Shown: positions 1 through 4,936, counted from the stretch's first letter. The stretch is DNA of 5,845 nt from Cyanobacteriota bacterium (GCA_027483425.1 JAIXUR010000390.1:1-5845), one strand, 5' to 3'. Numbers and translations are program-made. Notes: a model not told the origin generated them from the letters alone.

Positions 1-21
1 AGGCCCTGGGGGTACCGATGA
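1..21 (+). CDS. 3' end of an upstream gene (partial), possibly an Hsp70-family protein
   Basis: Reading from base 1, frame 1 gives R-P-W-G-Y-R and then TGA at 19-21. This stop overlaps the ATG of the next gene as ATGA (18-21), the usual signature of translational coupling. Only six codons are visible, so the product cannot be identified from its own sequence. Because the downstream partner is GrpE-like, an Hsp70/DnaK-type chaperone is the most natural guess, but this is inference. The alternative is that no gene ends here and the downstream frame, which is open back to the window edge (A-L-G-V-P before the ATG), belongs to a longer protein. Confidence 0.35.
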   Translation, partial: RPWGYR

Positions 22-497
22 CGACGCTGGTGGACAGGTTTGGCCCTGAATCATCGCCACCGAGAGCCGACTCTGGGCCTGATTCTGGGCCTGAAGCCCT
101 AGCCCAGAATCAAGCTCTGCGCCAGGAGTGCGATCGCCTTCAACAGCAGCTCGCCGCCCAGGCTGAGACAGTGCGTCAGCAGGTGCAACAGGAGGCGATC
201 GCCCAGCTCGAGTCCTGGCTGGTGCAGTGGCCCACCGCCGCCCATGCAGCCCAGCAGAGAGACGACTTGCCGGCCCACAAACTCATTCCCCTGGTGCGGC
301 CCGTGGAAGCCCTCGTGCGGGGCTGGGGGGTGACCGCCATTGAAACCGTGGGGGCTGAGGTAGCCTTTGACCCCACGGTGCATCAGCCCAAGGGAGCCTT
401 GCTCACCCCAGGACAACCGGTGCGGGTGACCCACGTAGGCTATCGTCAGGGCGATCGCCTGCTCTATCGGGCTAGGGTGACCCCCGTCGAAGCCTAG
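18..497 (+). CDS. GrpE-family nucleotide exchange factor (short, cyanobacterial type)
   Basis: This is a 159-residue protein of the GrpE family, whose members release ADP from Hsp70/DnaK chaperones in the cytoplasm. Residues 1-28 are Pro/Ser/Gly-rich and probably disordered. Residues 29-70 are rich in Gln, Glu and Leu and should form the coiled-coil dimerisation helix, which is shorter than in housekeeping GrpE. Residues 103-157 carry the GrpE beta-domain pattern: G-V-x-x-I-E, then F-D-P-x-x-H-Q-P, then V-x-x-V-G-Y-R-x-G-D-R-L-L, ending in A-R-V-x-P-V. Canonical GrpE has H-E-A where this protein has H-Q-P, and L-R-P-A where it has L-Y-R-A, so it looks like a diverged paralogue and not the main GrpE. 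The ATG at 18 follows a G-rich stretch (8-12) and overlaps the preceding stop. Three HIP1 octamers lie in the gene. The GrpE fold is well supported; the specific Hsp70 partner is inferred. Confidence 0.82.
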   Translation: MTTLVDRFGPESSPPRADSGPDSGPEALAQNQALRQECDRLQQQLAAQAETVRQQVQQEAIAQLESWLVQWPTAAHAAQQRDDLPAHKLIPLVRPVEALVRGWGVTAIETVGAEVAFDPTVHQPKGALLTPGQPVRVTHVGYRQGDRLLYRARVTPVEA

Positions 498-515
498 CCC
501 ATCATGGCTAAACTG

Positions 516-530
516 AGGGGTCTGACCCCT
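516..530 (+). terminator. Candidate terminator hairpin after the grpE-like gene
   Basis: A perfect 7-bp inverted repeat, AGGGGTC-T-GACCCCT, starts 19 bases after the grpE-like stop codon. The central bases must open to make a loop, leaving about a 6-bp G+C-rich stem. It is followed by TTCCCCC, not by a run of T, so it is not a canonical intrinsic terminator. Many cyanobacterial transcripts end at hairpins without a good U-tract, so an end here is plausible. Confidence 0.4.
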
Positions 531-693
531 TCCCCCTGCATAAAAATGCGATAAAGATTCAGATTTTATTTCGATTCCGTTCGGATTTTGGGCAGAGTTG
601 TGGGAATCTTATGCGTGGGTGAGTCATAACCGGGCAAGCCCACCGCGACCCTTACTATACAGAACCCCACTTACTAGCTGAACTCCTTATATT

Positions 694-729
694 TGACCAG
701 CTCCTGGCCCTCGGGCCGGGAGCTGATCG
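694..729. terminator. Strong GC-rich hairpin in the convergent gap
   Basis: The arms 699-709 and 714-724 (AGCTCCTGGCC / GGCCGGGAGCT) form an 11-bp stem with one T-G wobble and a CTCG loop. The stem extends outward through C-G, a C/A mismatch, A-T, G-C and T-G to 694 and 729. On the plus strand it is followed by no T-run (TTAGGGCC). Placed between two converging genes, it may stop transcription from either side or be the 3' part of a small RNA. The structure is seen directly; the role is inferred. Confidence 0.5.
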
Positions 730-787
730 TTAGGGCCAACGGTGATACCTGGGCTAGTACATCGAGGCGTAAATGGGGCAACCCCCT

Positions 788-820
788 AAAATACTTAAAC
801 GTTAGTGGTGGCAGTATTTT
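788..820. terminator. A+T-rich inverted repeat with a T-rich tail
   Basis: AAAATACT (788-795) and AGTATTTT (813-820) are perfect inverted repeats of 8 bp around a 17-base loop. On the plus strand the right arm runs into GCATTTTTAATTTTG, a U-rich tail, which suits a terminator for plus-strand transcription entering the lysS 3' end. On the minus strand it lies 33 bases past the lysS stop and could equally serve lysS. The stem is weak (A+T) and the loop large, so function is uncertain. Confidence 0.35.
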
Positions 821-852
821 GCATTTTTAATTTTGAATTCCGCGTAGCGGTA

Positions 853-2394
853 CTAGTCCTCCCGCTCCGGCTTCAACAGCGGAAAGGCAATCACATCCCG
901 AATGCTGGGGCTATCGGTCAGCAGCATCACCAGGCGATCGATGCCAATGCCTTCCCCGCAGGTGGGGGGCATGCCATGCTCTAGGGCGGTGAGAAAGTCT
1001 TCGTCTACCCCCGTGGCCTCCAGGTCCCCCGCCGCTTTGCGGGCGGCCTGCAGCTCAAACCGGTGGCGCTGGTCGATGGGGTCGGTCAACTCCGAGAAGC
1101 CATTGGCGATTTCGCGCCCGGCCACAAACAGCTCGAAGCGTTCGACCACGCCGGGCTTGCTCCGGTGGGGCTTCGACAACGGTGAAATTTCCACCGGGTG
1201 GTCAATTAAGAAGGTGGGCTGGATTAAGGTCGTCTCAATTTTTTGCTCAAACACCTCGTTCAGCAGCTTGCCCACCGAGTCGCAGTCCTCCACGCCGTGG
1301 AGCTTCAGGTCTTGGACGGCGGCCTTGGCCGCCTCTAGGGTGGAGAACTGATGAAAATCGAGCCCCGTATGCTCTCGCACCAGGTCGTGCATGGTCACCC
1401 GCGTCCAGGGCGGAGTCAGGTCAATGTCTATCCCCTGGTAGGTGATTTTCAGAGTGCCGAGAACGTCTTTGGCCAGGGTAGCGACCAGATCCTCGGTCAG
1501 ATCCATAAAGTCGTAGTAGTCGGCGTAGGCCTGGTAAAACTCCACGCTGGTAAATTCAGGGTTGTGGCGGGTAGACACCCCTTCATTGCGAAAAATGCGG
1601 CCAATTTCAAACACGCGCTCAAAGCCGCCCACCACCAGCCGCTTCAGGTGCAGCTCCGTGGCAATGCGCAGGTAGAGATCCATCTCTAGGGTGTTGTGAT
1701 AGGTGGTGAAGGGACGCGCCTCGGCCCCCCCGGCCTCGCTTTGCAGCACCGGGGTCTCAATTTCTAGAAATCCCCGGTCTTCTAGGTAGCGGCGAATGCC
1801 CGTGGTAATCAGCGCCCGCTTGCGAAAGGTGTCGCGGGCGGTGGGGTTGACAATTAAATCGAGGTAGCGCTGGCGGTAGCGCTTGGCCACATCGGTGAGA
1901 CCGTGCCACTTGTCGGGCAGGGGCAGCAGCGCCTTGGTCAGCATGGCATACTCCTGCACCTTGACCGAGAGCTCGCCCTTCTCAGTGCGCTTGATGGTGC
2001 CCCGCACGCCGAGAATGTCACCCACATCGGTGAGCTGCTTCAGGTGCTCAAAGGCGTTTTCATCCGTGGCCGCCATGTGCTCTTGAATCGTGGCCTTTTC
2101 CAGGTAGAGCTGAATTAGGCCGCTCTCGTCTTGCAGGCTAAAGAAGGCCAGTTTGCCAAACACCCGCCGGGCCACGATCCGGCCCGCCAAGGCCACCTCG
2201 ACCTCCACCTCTTCCCCGGCGGCTAGGTCGGCATAGGTGGCCTGGAGGTCGGCGGTGTTGGCGGTTACATCCCACCGGTAGGCGAAGGGGTTAAGGCCAA
2301 GCTGCTTGAGATCGTCAACTTTTTGCAGCCGGGCTGCGCGAATTTCGTCAAGGCTGGAGGCGCTTTGGCCAGGGCGGTTGGAGTCAGACGACAT
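853..2394 (-). CDS. lysS: Lysyl-tRNA synthetase, class II
   Basis: This 513-residue enzyme charges tRNA-Lys with lysine using ATP in the cytoplasm. The N-terminal OB-fold anticodon-binding domain covers about residues 64-155, with the typical G-R-I-V-A-R-R-x-F-G-K-L-A-F run. The class II catalytic core follows: motif 1 around 206-220 (G-F-L-E-I-E-T-P-V-L), then A-G-G-A-E-A-R-P-F; motif 2 around 258-285 with F-R-N-E-G at 268-272; and motif 3 at about 480-506 with G-I-G-I-D-R-L and a late I-R-D-V-I-A-F-P. Length is normal for bacterial LysS. The frame is open up to an ATG at 2490, which would add 32 residues, but those residues do not resemble the family and a perfect -10 box (2434-2439) lies inside them, so the ATG at 2392-2394 is chosen. 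No clear Shine-Dalgarno precedes it, which is common in cyanobacteria. It is probably transcribed on its own, since a strong hairpin separates it from yggT. Confidence 0.97.
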   Translation of the reverse strand: MSSDSNRPGQSASSLDEIRAARLQKVDDLKQLGLNPFAYRWDVTANTADLQATYADLAAGEEVEVEVALAGRIVARRVFGKLAFFSLQDESGLIQLYLEKATIQEHMAATDENAFEHLKQLTDVGDILGVRGTIKRTEKGELSVKVQEYAMLTKALLPLPDKWHGLTDVAKRYRQRYLDLIVNPTARDTFRKRALITTGIRRYLEDRGFLEIETPVLQSEAGGAEARPFTTYHNTLEMDLYLRIATELHLKRLVVGGFERVFEIGRIFRNEGVSTRHNPEFTSVEFYQAYADYYDFMDLTEDLVATLAKDVLGTLKITYQGIDIDLTPPWTRVTMHDLVREHTGLDFHQFSTLEAAKAAVQDLKLHGVEDCDSVGKLLNEVFEQKIETTLIQPTFLIDHPVEISPLSKPHRSKPGVVERFELFVAGREIANGFSELTDPIDQRHRFELQAARKAAGDLEATGVDEDFLTALEHGMPPTCGEGIGIDRLVMLLTDSPSIRDVIAFPLLKPERED

Positions 2395-2433
2395 AGCTAG
2401 GGGCAGATGAATGGCAAACGATCGCAAACCCCC

Positions 2434-2439
2434 ATTATA
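2434..2439 (-). promoter_or_regulatory. lysS promoter -10 box
   Basis: On the minus strand these bases read TATAAT, a perfect -10 hexamer, placed 39 bases upstream of the chosen lysS ATG and predicting a leader of about 30-35 bases. No good -35 is seen 16-18 bases further upstream (about 2457-2463 reads GCGGTG-like), so an activator or weak basal use is possible. The location rules in favour of the shorter LysS start. Confidence 0.55.
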
Positions 2440-2496
2440 GGGAACCCTGGCCTCTACACCGCCGCGAAGGACTATCTTCCGACCATCCACTCAACC

Positions 2497-2526
2497 CATT
2501 TCAAATCAACGCATTTCAAATCAACT
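2497..2526. repeat. 15-bp tandem duplication upstream of lysS
   Basis: Two adjacent 15-mers, CATTTCAAATCAACG (2497-2511) and CATTTCAAATCAACT (2512-2526), differ only at the last base. They lie between the yggT/lysS hairpin and the lysS promoter, 58 bases or more upstream of the -10. They could be a slippage duplication or a pair of protein-binding sites. Confidence 0.8.
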
Positions 2527-2529
2527 CAA

Positions 2530-2578
2530 AGCCCCAGCGCCAGATTCTTTGGTTCGCAGAGAGTCTAGCGCTGGGGCT
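2530..2578 (-). terminator. Long hairpin between yggT and lysS, likely yggT terminator
   Basis: AGCCCCAGCGC (2530-2540) and GCGCTGGGGCT (2568-2578) form a perfect 11-bp stem. The intervening bases continue the helix after one mismatch: 2542-2551 pair with 2557-2566 (two wobbles on the plus strand), leaving a five-base loop at 2552-2556. On the minus strand it starts 25 bases after the yggT stop and is followed by TTGAGTTGATTTG, moderately U-rich. It therefore probably ends the yggT transcript and isolates lysS. With no U-run it is not fully canonical. Confidence 0.75.
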
Positions 2579-2603
2579 CAGGGTCAATTTGGGCCGTGGT
2601 TGC

Positions 2604-2888
2604 CTAGAAGGACGCGTAGGAAGATGCGGTGGCCGCTGCGATCGCCACTAGCCCCTGACGCACAAAGGACAGCAGCAAGAAGGCCAGAATGGGGGACAAA
2701 TCGATGCCACCCAGGGGCGGAATGATCGAACGGAACAGATTTAGGTAGGGATCGGTCAGCTGGCTCAGCACTGAGAACGGAGGGCTCAACCAGTCTACAT
2801 TGGGAAACCAGCTCAGAAGAATGCGCACGATGAGCAGCACCGTGTAGATCGAAAGAAAGGTTGAGAGGGTTTGTACCAATATGTCCAT
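2604..2888 (-). CDS. YggT/YlmG family small membrane protein
   Basis: This 94-residue protein belongs to the YggT (YlmG) family of inner-membrane proteins. Two hydrophobic segments are visible, about residues 5-27 and 64-86. Between them is the family signature S-Q-L-T-D-P-Y-L-N-L-F-R (42-53), then I-I-P-P-L-G-G-I-D-L-S-P. In plants and cyanobacteria, YlmG relatives have been linked to nucleoid distribution, cytochrome b6 haem maturation (CCB3) and cell or plastid division; which role applies here cannot be told from sequence. The ATG at 2886-2888 is preceded by GAGG with a 7-base spacer (2896-2899), a good ribosome binding site. A promoter-like pair lies 28-58 bases upstream. The gene ends before the strong hairpin at 2530-2578. 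Confidence 0.93.
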   Translation of the reverse strand: MDILVQTLSTFLSIYTVLLIVRILLSWFPNVDWLSPPFSVLSQLTDPYLNLFRSIIPPLGGIDLSPILAFLLLSFVRQGLVAIAAATASSYASF

Positions 2889-2916
2889 TTGAGAACCTCG
2901 GCGGTAGTCGTTACCA

Positions 2917-2946
2917 ACAATACACGGAACATCCTTGTTCTGTCAG
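2917..2946 (-). promoter_or_regulatory. Candidate yggT promoter with a dyad in its spacer
   Basis: On the minus strand CTGACA (2941-2946; five of six matches to TTGACA) is followed after 18 bases by TATTGT (2917-2922; four of six matches to TATAAT). The predicted start lies about 20-25 bases before the yggT ATG. The spacer contains a 5-4-5 dyad, GAACA-TCCT-TGTTC (2927-2940 on plus), which is where a repressor could sit. Confidence 0.5.
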
Positions 2947-3054
2947 TTAGTGTAACGGTTTGCTTCGTAGGGAACCGGGCAAAGTCGGTAGATTTGCTTA
3001 AGAGTGCTTTAGCTGAGGCCCATCCTAGGGCTAGCGTGAAGCTGAAACCCCGGA

Positions 3055-3072
3055 CTCAGGGCGACACCTGAG
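3055..3072 (-). terminator. Candidate hairpin after the glycine-zipper gene
   Basis: CTCAGG (3055-3060) and CCTGAG (3067-3072) form a 6-bp stem around a six-base loop, 27 bases past the stop of the 3100-3423 gene on the minus strand. It is followed by TCCGGGGTTTC, without a proper U-run. The rest of the 2947-3099 gap shows no gene. Confidence 0.35.
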
Positions 3073-3099
3073 CGGCCCATGGCGCTTAGGTAAACGAGT

Positions 3100-3423
3100 C
3101 TAGGAGTCAATGCGGGAAGGGCTTTCCCAGGAATGCTCAGCGTGGCCGTTGATGCCGCCCAGCTCCTGGCGAACGTCGTCAATGGCTTCGTTGAGCTGGG
3201 CGATCTTAGCCTCTAACCCCAGCCGGGCCGCTTCGATACTGTCTTCGGTGGCGTCGTCAAACTCGCCAAAGGCCAGTTCACCGTTCACCTTGGGCCGCGA
3301 CGGCGGCTTCGCCTTACCCCCCTGAATCCTCGAGGCTGCTAGGGCACCCACAACGCCCCCCAGAGTTCCGCCCACCAGGGTACCGAGCAGAAATCCGCCG
3401 ACAAAGTTATCTTGCTGACTCAT
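3100..3423 (-). CDS. Small conserved protein: glycine-zipper membrane helix plus coiled coil
   Basis: This 107-residue protein has no experimentally known function that can be assigned here. Residues 8-30 form a hydrophobic segment with glycines at 9, 10, 14, 18, 19, 22, 23 and 26, a glycine-zipper pattern like that of YtxH-type proteins, suggesting tight helix packing in the membrane. Residues 31-47 are basic and Pro-rich. Residues 56-89 are acidic and helical, with heptad-like spacing (A-K-I-A-Q-L-N-E-A-I-D-D-V-R-Q-E-L), likely a short coiled coil. The tail is polar. Proteins of this layout, with a similar I-A-Q-L-N-E-A-I-D-D-V-R-x-x-L helix, recur in cyanobacteria as far as I recall; this needs a search. 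The ATG at 3421-3423 has no strong Shine-Dalgarno. It lies 211 bases upstream of yggT on the same strand, so co-transcription is possible but not shown. Confidence 0.8.
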   Translation of the reverse strand: MSQQDNFVGGFLLGTLVGGTLGGVVGALAASRIQGGKAKPPSRPKVNGELAFGEFDDATEDSIEAARLGLEAKIAQLNEAIDDVRQELGGINGHAEHSWESPSRIDS

Positions 3424-3653
3424 AGGTCGTTATCCATTTCACCCAAAAGAACTTAATCCAACGAACCGATGCACAGACTCCATTCATTGTGATGCATCCA
3501 TTGTGCCAGCGCAGTTGGCCCTACGGCTAGTCCCAGAGCACAATGCCCCCGGTGGATCCACCGGGCGATCCACCGGGCGATCTAGCGGGGCCTGTCCGCC
3601 AGGGCCGATTCGTTGGATTGGGATGGGCAGCCAGTCACCTCCGACCCACCTAG
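3424..3653. other. Intergenic region between upp and the glycine-zipper gene
   Basis: These 230 bases carry no supported gene. They include the repeat and palindrome block at 3548-3590, and two CATTGTG heptamers (3485-3491 and 3499-3505) flanking the palindrome GATGCATC (3491-3498), about 60-80 bases upstream of the 3423 start. The heptamers are 14 bases apart and could be binding sites for a regulator of the downstream minus-strand gene. No clear -35/-10 pair was found. Confidence 0.5.
3548..3590. repeat. 12-bp tandem repeat overlapping a perfect 18-bp palindrome
   Basis: GATCCACCGGGC is present at 3555-3566 and 3567-3578, with a degenerate third unit (GATCTAGCGGGG) at 3579-3590. The first unit overlaps the perfect palindrome CCCGGTGGATCCACCGGG (3548-3565). 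The left arm 3548-3558 can also pair with 3567-3577, giving an 11-bp stem with an 8-base loop. It sits 64-106 bases past the upp stop on the minus strand and could act as its terminator, though no U-run follows. Confidence 0.75.
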
Positions 3654-4307
3654 CTAGGTGCCAAAGGTGCGATCGCCCGCATCCCCCAGCCCCGGCACAA
3701 TAAACCCATGCTCGTTTACCACCTCATCGATCATGGCGGTGTAGATGGTCACCGTGGGGTAGGCAGCGGCCAGCTTTTGCAGGGCCGGTGGGGCTGCCAC
3801 AATCGACACCACGCGCACGGCGGCGGGGTCAATGCCCCGCTGGGTCAGCTCGGCCATCATGGCCATCATGGTGCCGCCGGTCGCAAGCATGGGCTCACTG
3901 ATCAGCACCCGAGTTTGGGGGTCAATCCGATCGGGTAGCTTGTTTAGGTAGCAGCTAGCCTCCAGGGTCTCTTCATTGCGCACAAAGCCGACGTGATACA
4001 CCGAAGCCAGGGGCAGCAGCGCCTGAATGCCCGGCATGAGGGCCAGCCCCGCCCGCAAAATTGGCACGATCATGGTCGGCACCTCGGGGTTAATAAAGGT
4101 CGCCGGGGCCGGGCCGAGGGGCGTATTGACCGTGGTATCCATGGTGGGCAACCAGTCGCGAATCGCCTCGTAGGTGAGCCAGCGGCCCAGCTCTTCCATG
4201 GCCGAGCGAAACAACGGCCCCGGCGTATCGGCATCGCGGGCTACCCCCAGCCAGTGCTTAACCAGGGGATGCGGCGGAACATAAATGCGCAGTTGGAATG
4301 AAGACAT
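3654..4307 (-). CDS. upp: Uracil phosphoribosyltransferase
   Basis: This 217-residue cytoplasmic enzyme makes UMP from uracil and PRPP in pyrimidine salvage. The N-terminus Q-L-R-I-Y-V-P-P-H-P-L-V-K-H-W-L (5-20) matches cyanobacterial Upp. I-V-P-I-L-R-A-G-L (80-88), R-N-E-E-T-L (110-115) and the PRPP loop P-M-L-A-T-G-G-T (139-146) follow, and the uracil-binding end G-F-I-V-P-G-L-G-D-A-G-D-R (201-213) is intact. The residue before the PRPP loop proline is Glu138, where most Upp proteins known to me have Asp. The frame is open to an ATG at 4370, adding 21 residues that do not resemble the family, so the ATG at 4305-4307 is preferred; its Shine-Dalgarno is poor. A -10-like TATGAT lies 28 bases upstream, inside the longer version. 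The gene is divergent from the DUF1232 gene. Its stop codon lies within the palindrome CACCTAGCTAGGTG (3647-3660). Confidence 0.95.
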   Translation of the reverse strand: MSSFQLRIYVPPHPLVKHWLGVARDADTPGPLFRSAMEELGRWLTYEAIRDWLPTMDTTVNTPLGPAPATFINPEVPTMIVPILRAGLALMPGIQALLPLASVYHVGFVRNEETLEASCYLNKLPDRIDPQTRVLISEPMLATGGTMMAMMAELTQRGIDPAAVRVVSIVAAPPALQKLAAAYPTVTIYTAMIDEVVNEHGFIVPGLGDAGDRTFGT

Positions 4308-4334
4308 AACCTGGCTACCACCAAAATCTGCCAC

Positions 4335-4340
4335 ATCATA
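4335..4340 (-). promoter_or_regulatory. Candidate upp -10 box
   Basis: On the minus strand these bases read TATGAT (five of six matches to TATAAT), 27 bases before the chosen upp ATG. No convincing -35 lies 16-18 bases upstream (TCGTCT at about 4358-4363). If used, the leader would be only about 20 bases and the longer upp start at 4370 would be excluded. Confidence 0.35.
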
Positions 4341-4428
4341 CCCTGGAAGCCCTGGTGAGACGAGATTCATCTAACCCCGACGGCTTTCTCGATACGGTCT
4401 ATTCGGTGTAAAAACCCCGCTGTTCCAT

Positions 4429-4453
4429 GGGTAAGCCACACCTGTGCTAACCC
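4429..4453. promoter_or_regulatory. Imperfect dyad in the upp / DUF1232 divergent promoter region
   Basis: GGGTAAGCCAC and GTGCTAACCC (4429-4439 and 4444-4453) pair with one mismatch and one bulge around a four-base centre. It lies between the two divergent genes, about 45-70 bases before the DUF1232 ATG, a position suited to an operator. No regulator family is recognised. Confidence 0.3.
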
Positions 4454-4460
4454 GTTAACT

Positions 4461-4481
4461 CTGACAAGATAGTTTTGTCGG
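4461..4481 (+). promoter_or_regulatory. Leader hairpin just upstream of the DUF1232 ribosome binding site
   Basis: CTGACAAGA (4461-4469) pairs with TTTTGTCGG (4473-4481) over 9 bp, including two G-U wobbles, around a three-base TAG loop. It ends three bases before the Shine-Dalgarno AAGGAA (4485-4490), which is 6 bases before the ATG at 4497. If transcribed, it could affect translation or mRNA stability; as DNA it could be an operator. Confidence 0.35.
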
Positions 4482-4496
4482 CTCAAGGAAATAGCA

Positions 4497-4811
4497 ATGG
4501 CAAAGCGGATGTTTGGTAAGCCTGTGATGAACTGGTATCGCCAGTTACTGCGTAACTCGAAATATCGTTGGGTTGTGTTGTTGGGTACCCTGGTTTACCT
4601 AGTCAGCCCCATTGATATTGCCCCAGATATGTTCCCTGTTTTGGGTTGGATCGACGATGGCCTAGTGGCCACGATCGCCATTACCGAAATCACCCAGATT
4701 TTGCTCGACCGCAAGCGCAACCTGCGCCAGGTGGCCGAGTCAACCACGATGACAGCGGCGGTGAACAAGAACGAATCAGTCATCGATGTAGATGCTGTCG
4801 CCGTGATGTAA
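4497..4811 (+). CDS. DUF1232 (YkvA-like) small membrane protein
   Basis: This 104-residue protein contains the DUF1232 signature Y-L-V-S-P-I-D-I-A-P-D-x-F-P-V-L-G-W-I-D-D (34-54), with the invariant S-P-I-D, P-D and D-D positions. A hydrophobic segment spans about 25-45 and a second about 55-70. The N-terminus is basic (K-R, then R-Q-L-L-R-N-S-K-Y-R), which predicts a cytoplasmic N-terminus. The C-terminal third is polar, ending S-V-I-D-V-D-A-V-A-V-M. No member's biochemical role is known to me with confidence; the family is widespread and often stress- or membrane-associated. The start is well supported by AAGGAA at 4485-4490 with a 6-base spacer. It lies 125 bases ahead of the helical protein gene on the same strand, and the two probably share the terminator at 5557-5583. 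Confidence 0.92.
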   Translation: MAKRMFGKPVMNWYRQLLRNSKYRWVVLLGTLVYLVSPIDIAPDMFPVLGWIDDGLVATIAITEITQILLDRKRNLRQVAESTTMTAAVNKNESVIDVDAVAVM

Positions 4812-4813
4812 GT

Positions 4814-4860
4814 CTAGAAAAATCTAGCCCTAGAGCGATGCCTGCTCAAAAAGTACAGGC
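4814..4860. other. Small dyads in the DUF1232 to helical-protein gap
   Basis: The 125-base gap holds CTAGA-AAAA-TCTAG (4814-4827), overlapping CTAG-CC-CTAG (4824-4833), and a 5-bp stem GCCTG/CAGGC (4840-4844 and 4856-4860) around an 11-base A-rich loop. All are weak and none has a U-run, so they look more like processing or attenuation elements than terminators. Confidence 0.25.
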
Positions 4861-4936
4861 CTCTACCGGGCCCAGATTAGGCCATTTTGAGCTCAATGTT
4901 TAACCTGCAAAACCCATTTTAAATCGGAGAAACCCC

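Larger units (their letters stand above)
498..852. other. Convergent intergenic region, 355 bases, no gene seen
   Basis: This gap lies between the 3' ends of the grpE-like gene (+) and lysS (-). It is more A+T-rich than its flanks in parts (541-600, 786-840). No convincing ORF, tRNA or rRNA was found on either strand. It contains the hairpins at 516-530, 694-729 and 788-820, and a small CCGC-GTA-GCGG dyad (840-850) just past the lysS stop. TACTAT at 653-658 resembles a -10 box, but no matching -35 lies about 17 bases upstream. Unrecognised small RNAs are possible. Confidence 0.6.

Noticed and set aside
99..434. Minus-strand frames of 111 and 66 residues opposite the grpE-like gene
   Set aside because: They are antisense to a recognisable GrpE domain, rich in Gly, His, Pro and Trp, and match no family pattern.
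498..852. tRNA or other structural RNA gene
   Set aside because: No cloverleaf with a T-arm GTTCGA-type motif or CCA end could be found on either strand.
902..2118. Several plus-strand frames across lysS
   Set aside because: They lie opposite a complete, confidently identified lysS, overlap one another in different frames and have Ser/Arg/Pro-rich, non-protein-like composition.
2395..2490. N-terminal extension of LysS to the ATG at 2490
   Set aside because: The extra 32 residues do not resemble LysS and contain a perfect TATAAT that would be the promoter.
2927..2940. LexA (SOS) box
   Set aside because: The half-sites GAAC and GTTC are 6 bases apart where the Gram-positive LexA site has 4, so it was kept only as an unnamed dyad.
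2871..3071. Plus-strand frame of 66 residues over the yggT start and upstream gap
   Set aside because: It overlaps the yggT start and promoter antisense, has no ribosome binding site and no recognisable domain.
3503..3703. Plus-strand frame with S-T-G-R repeats
   Set aside because: The repeats are only the translation of the 12-bp DNA repeat, and the frame runs antisense into upp.
3708..4301. Plus-strand frames with many His and Gly residues
   Set aside because: They are antisense to upp, whose motifs are intact.
4405..4420. HLR1 (RpaB) site on the minus strand, TTTACACC followed by ATAGAC
   Set aside because: Only the first half matches; the second half does not fit the TTACA repeat.
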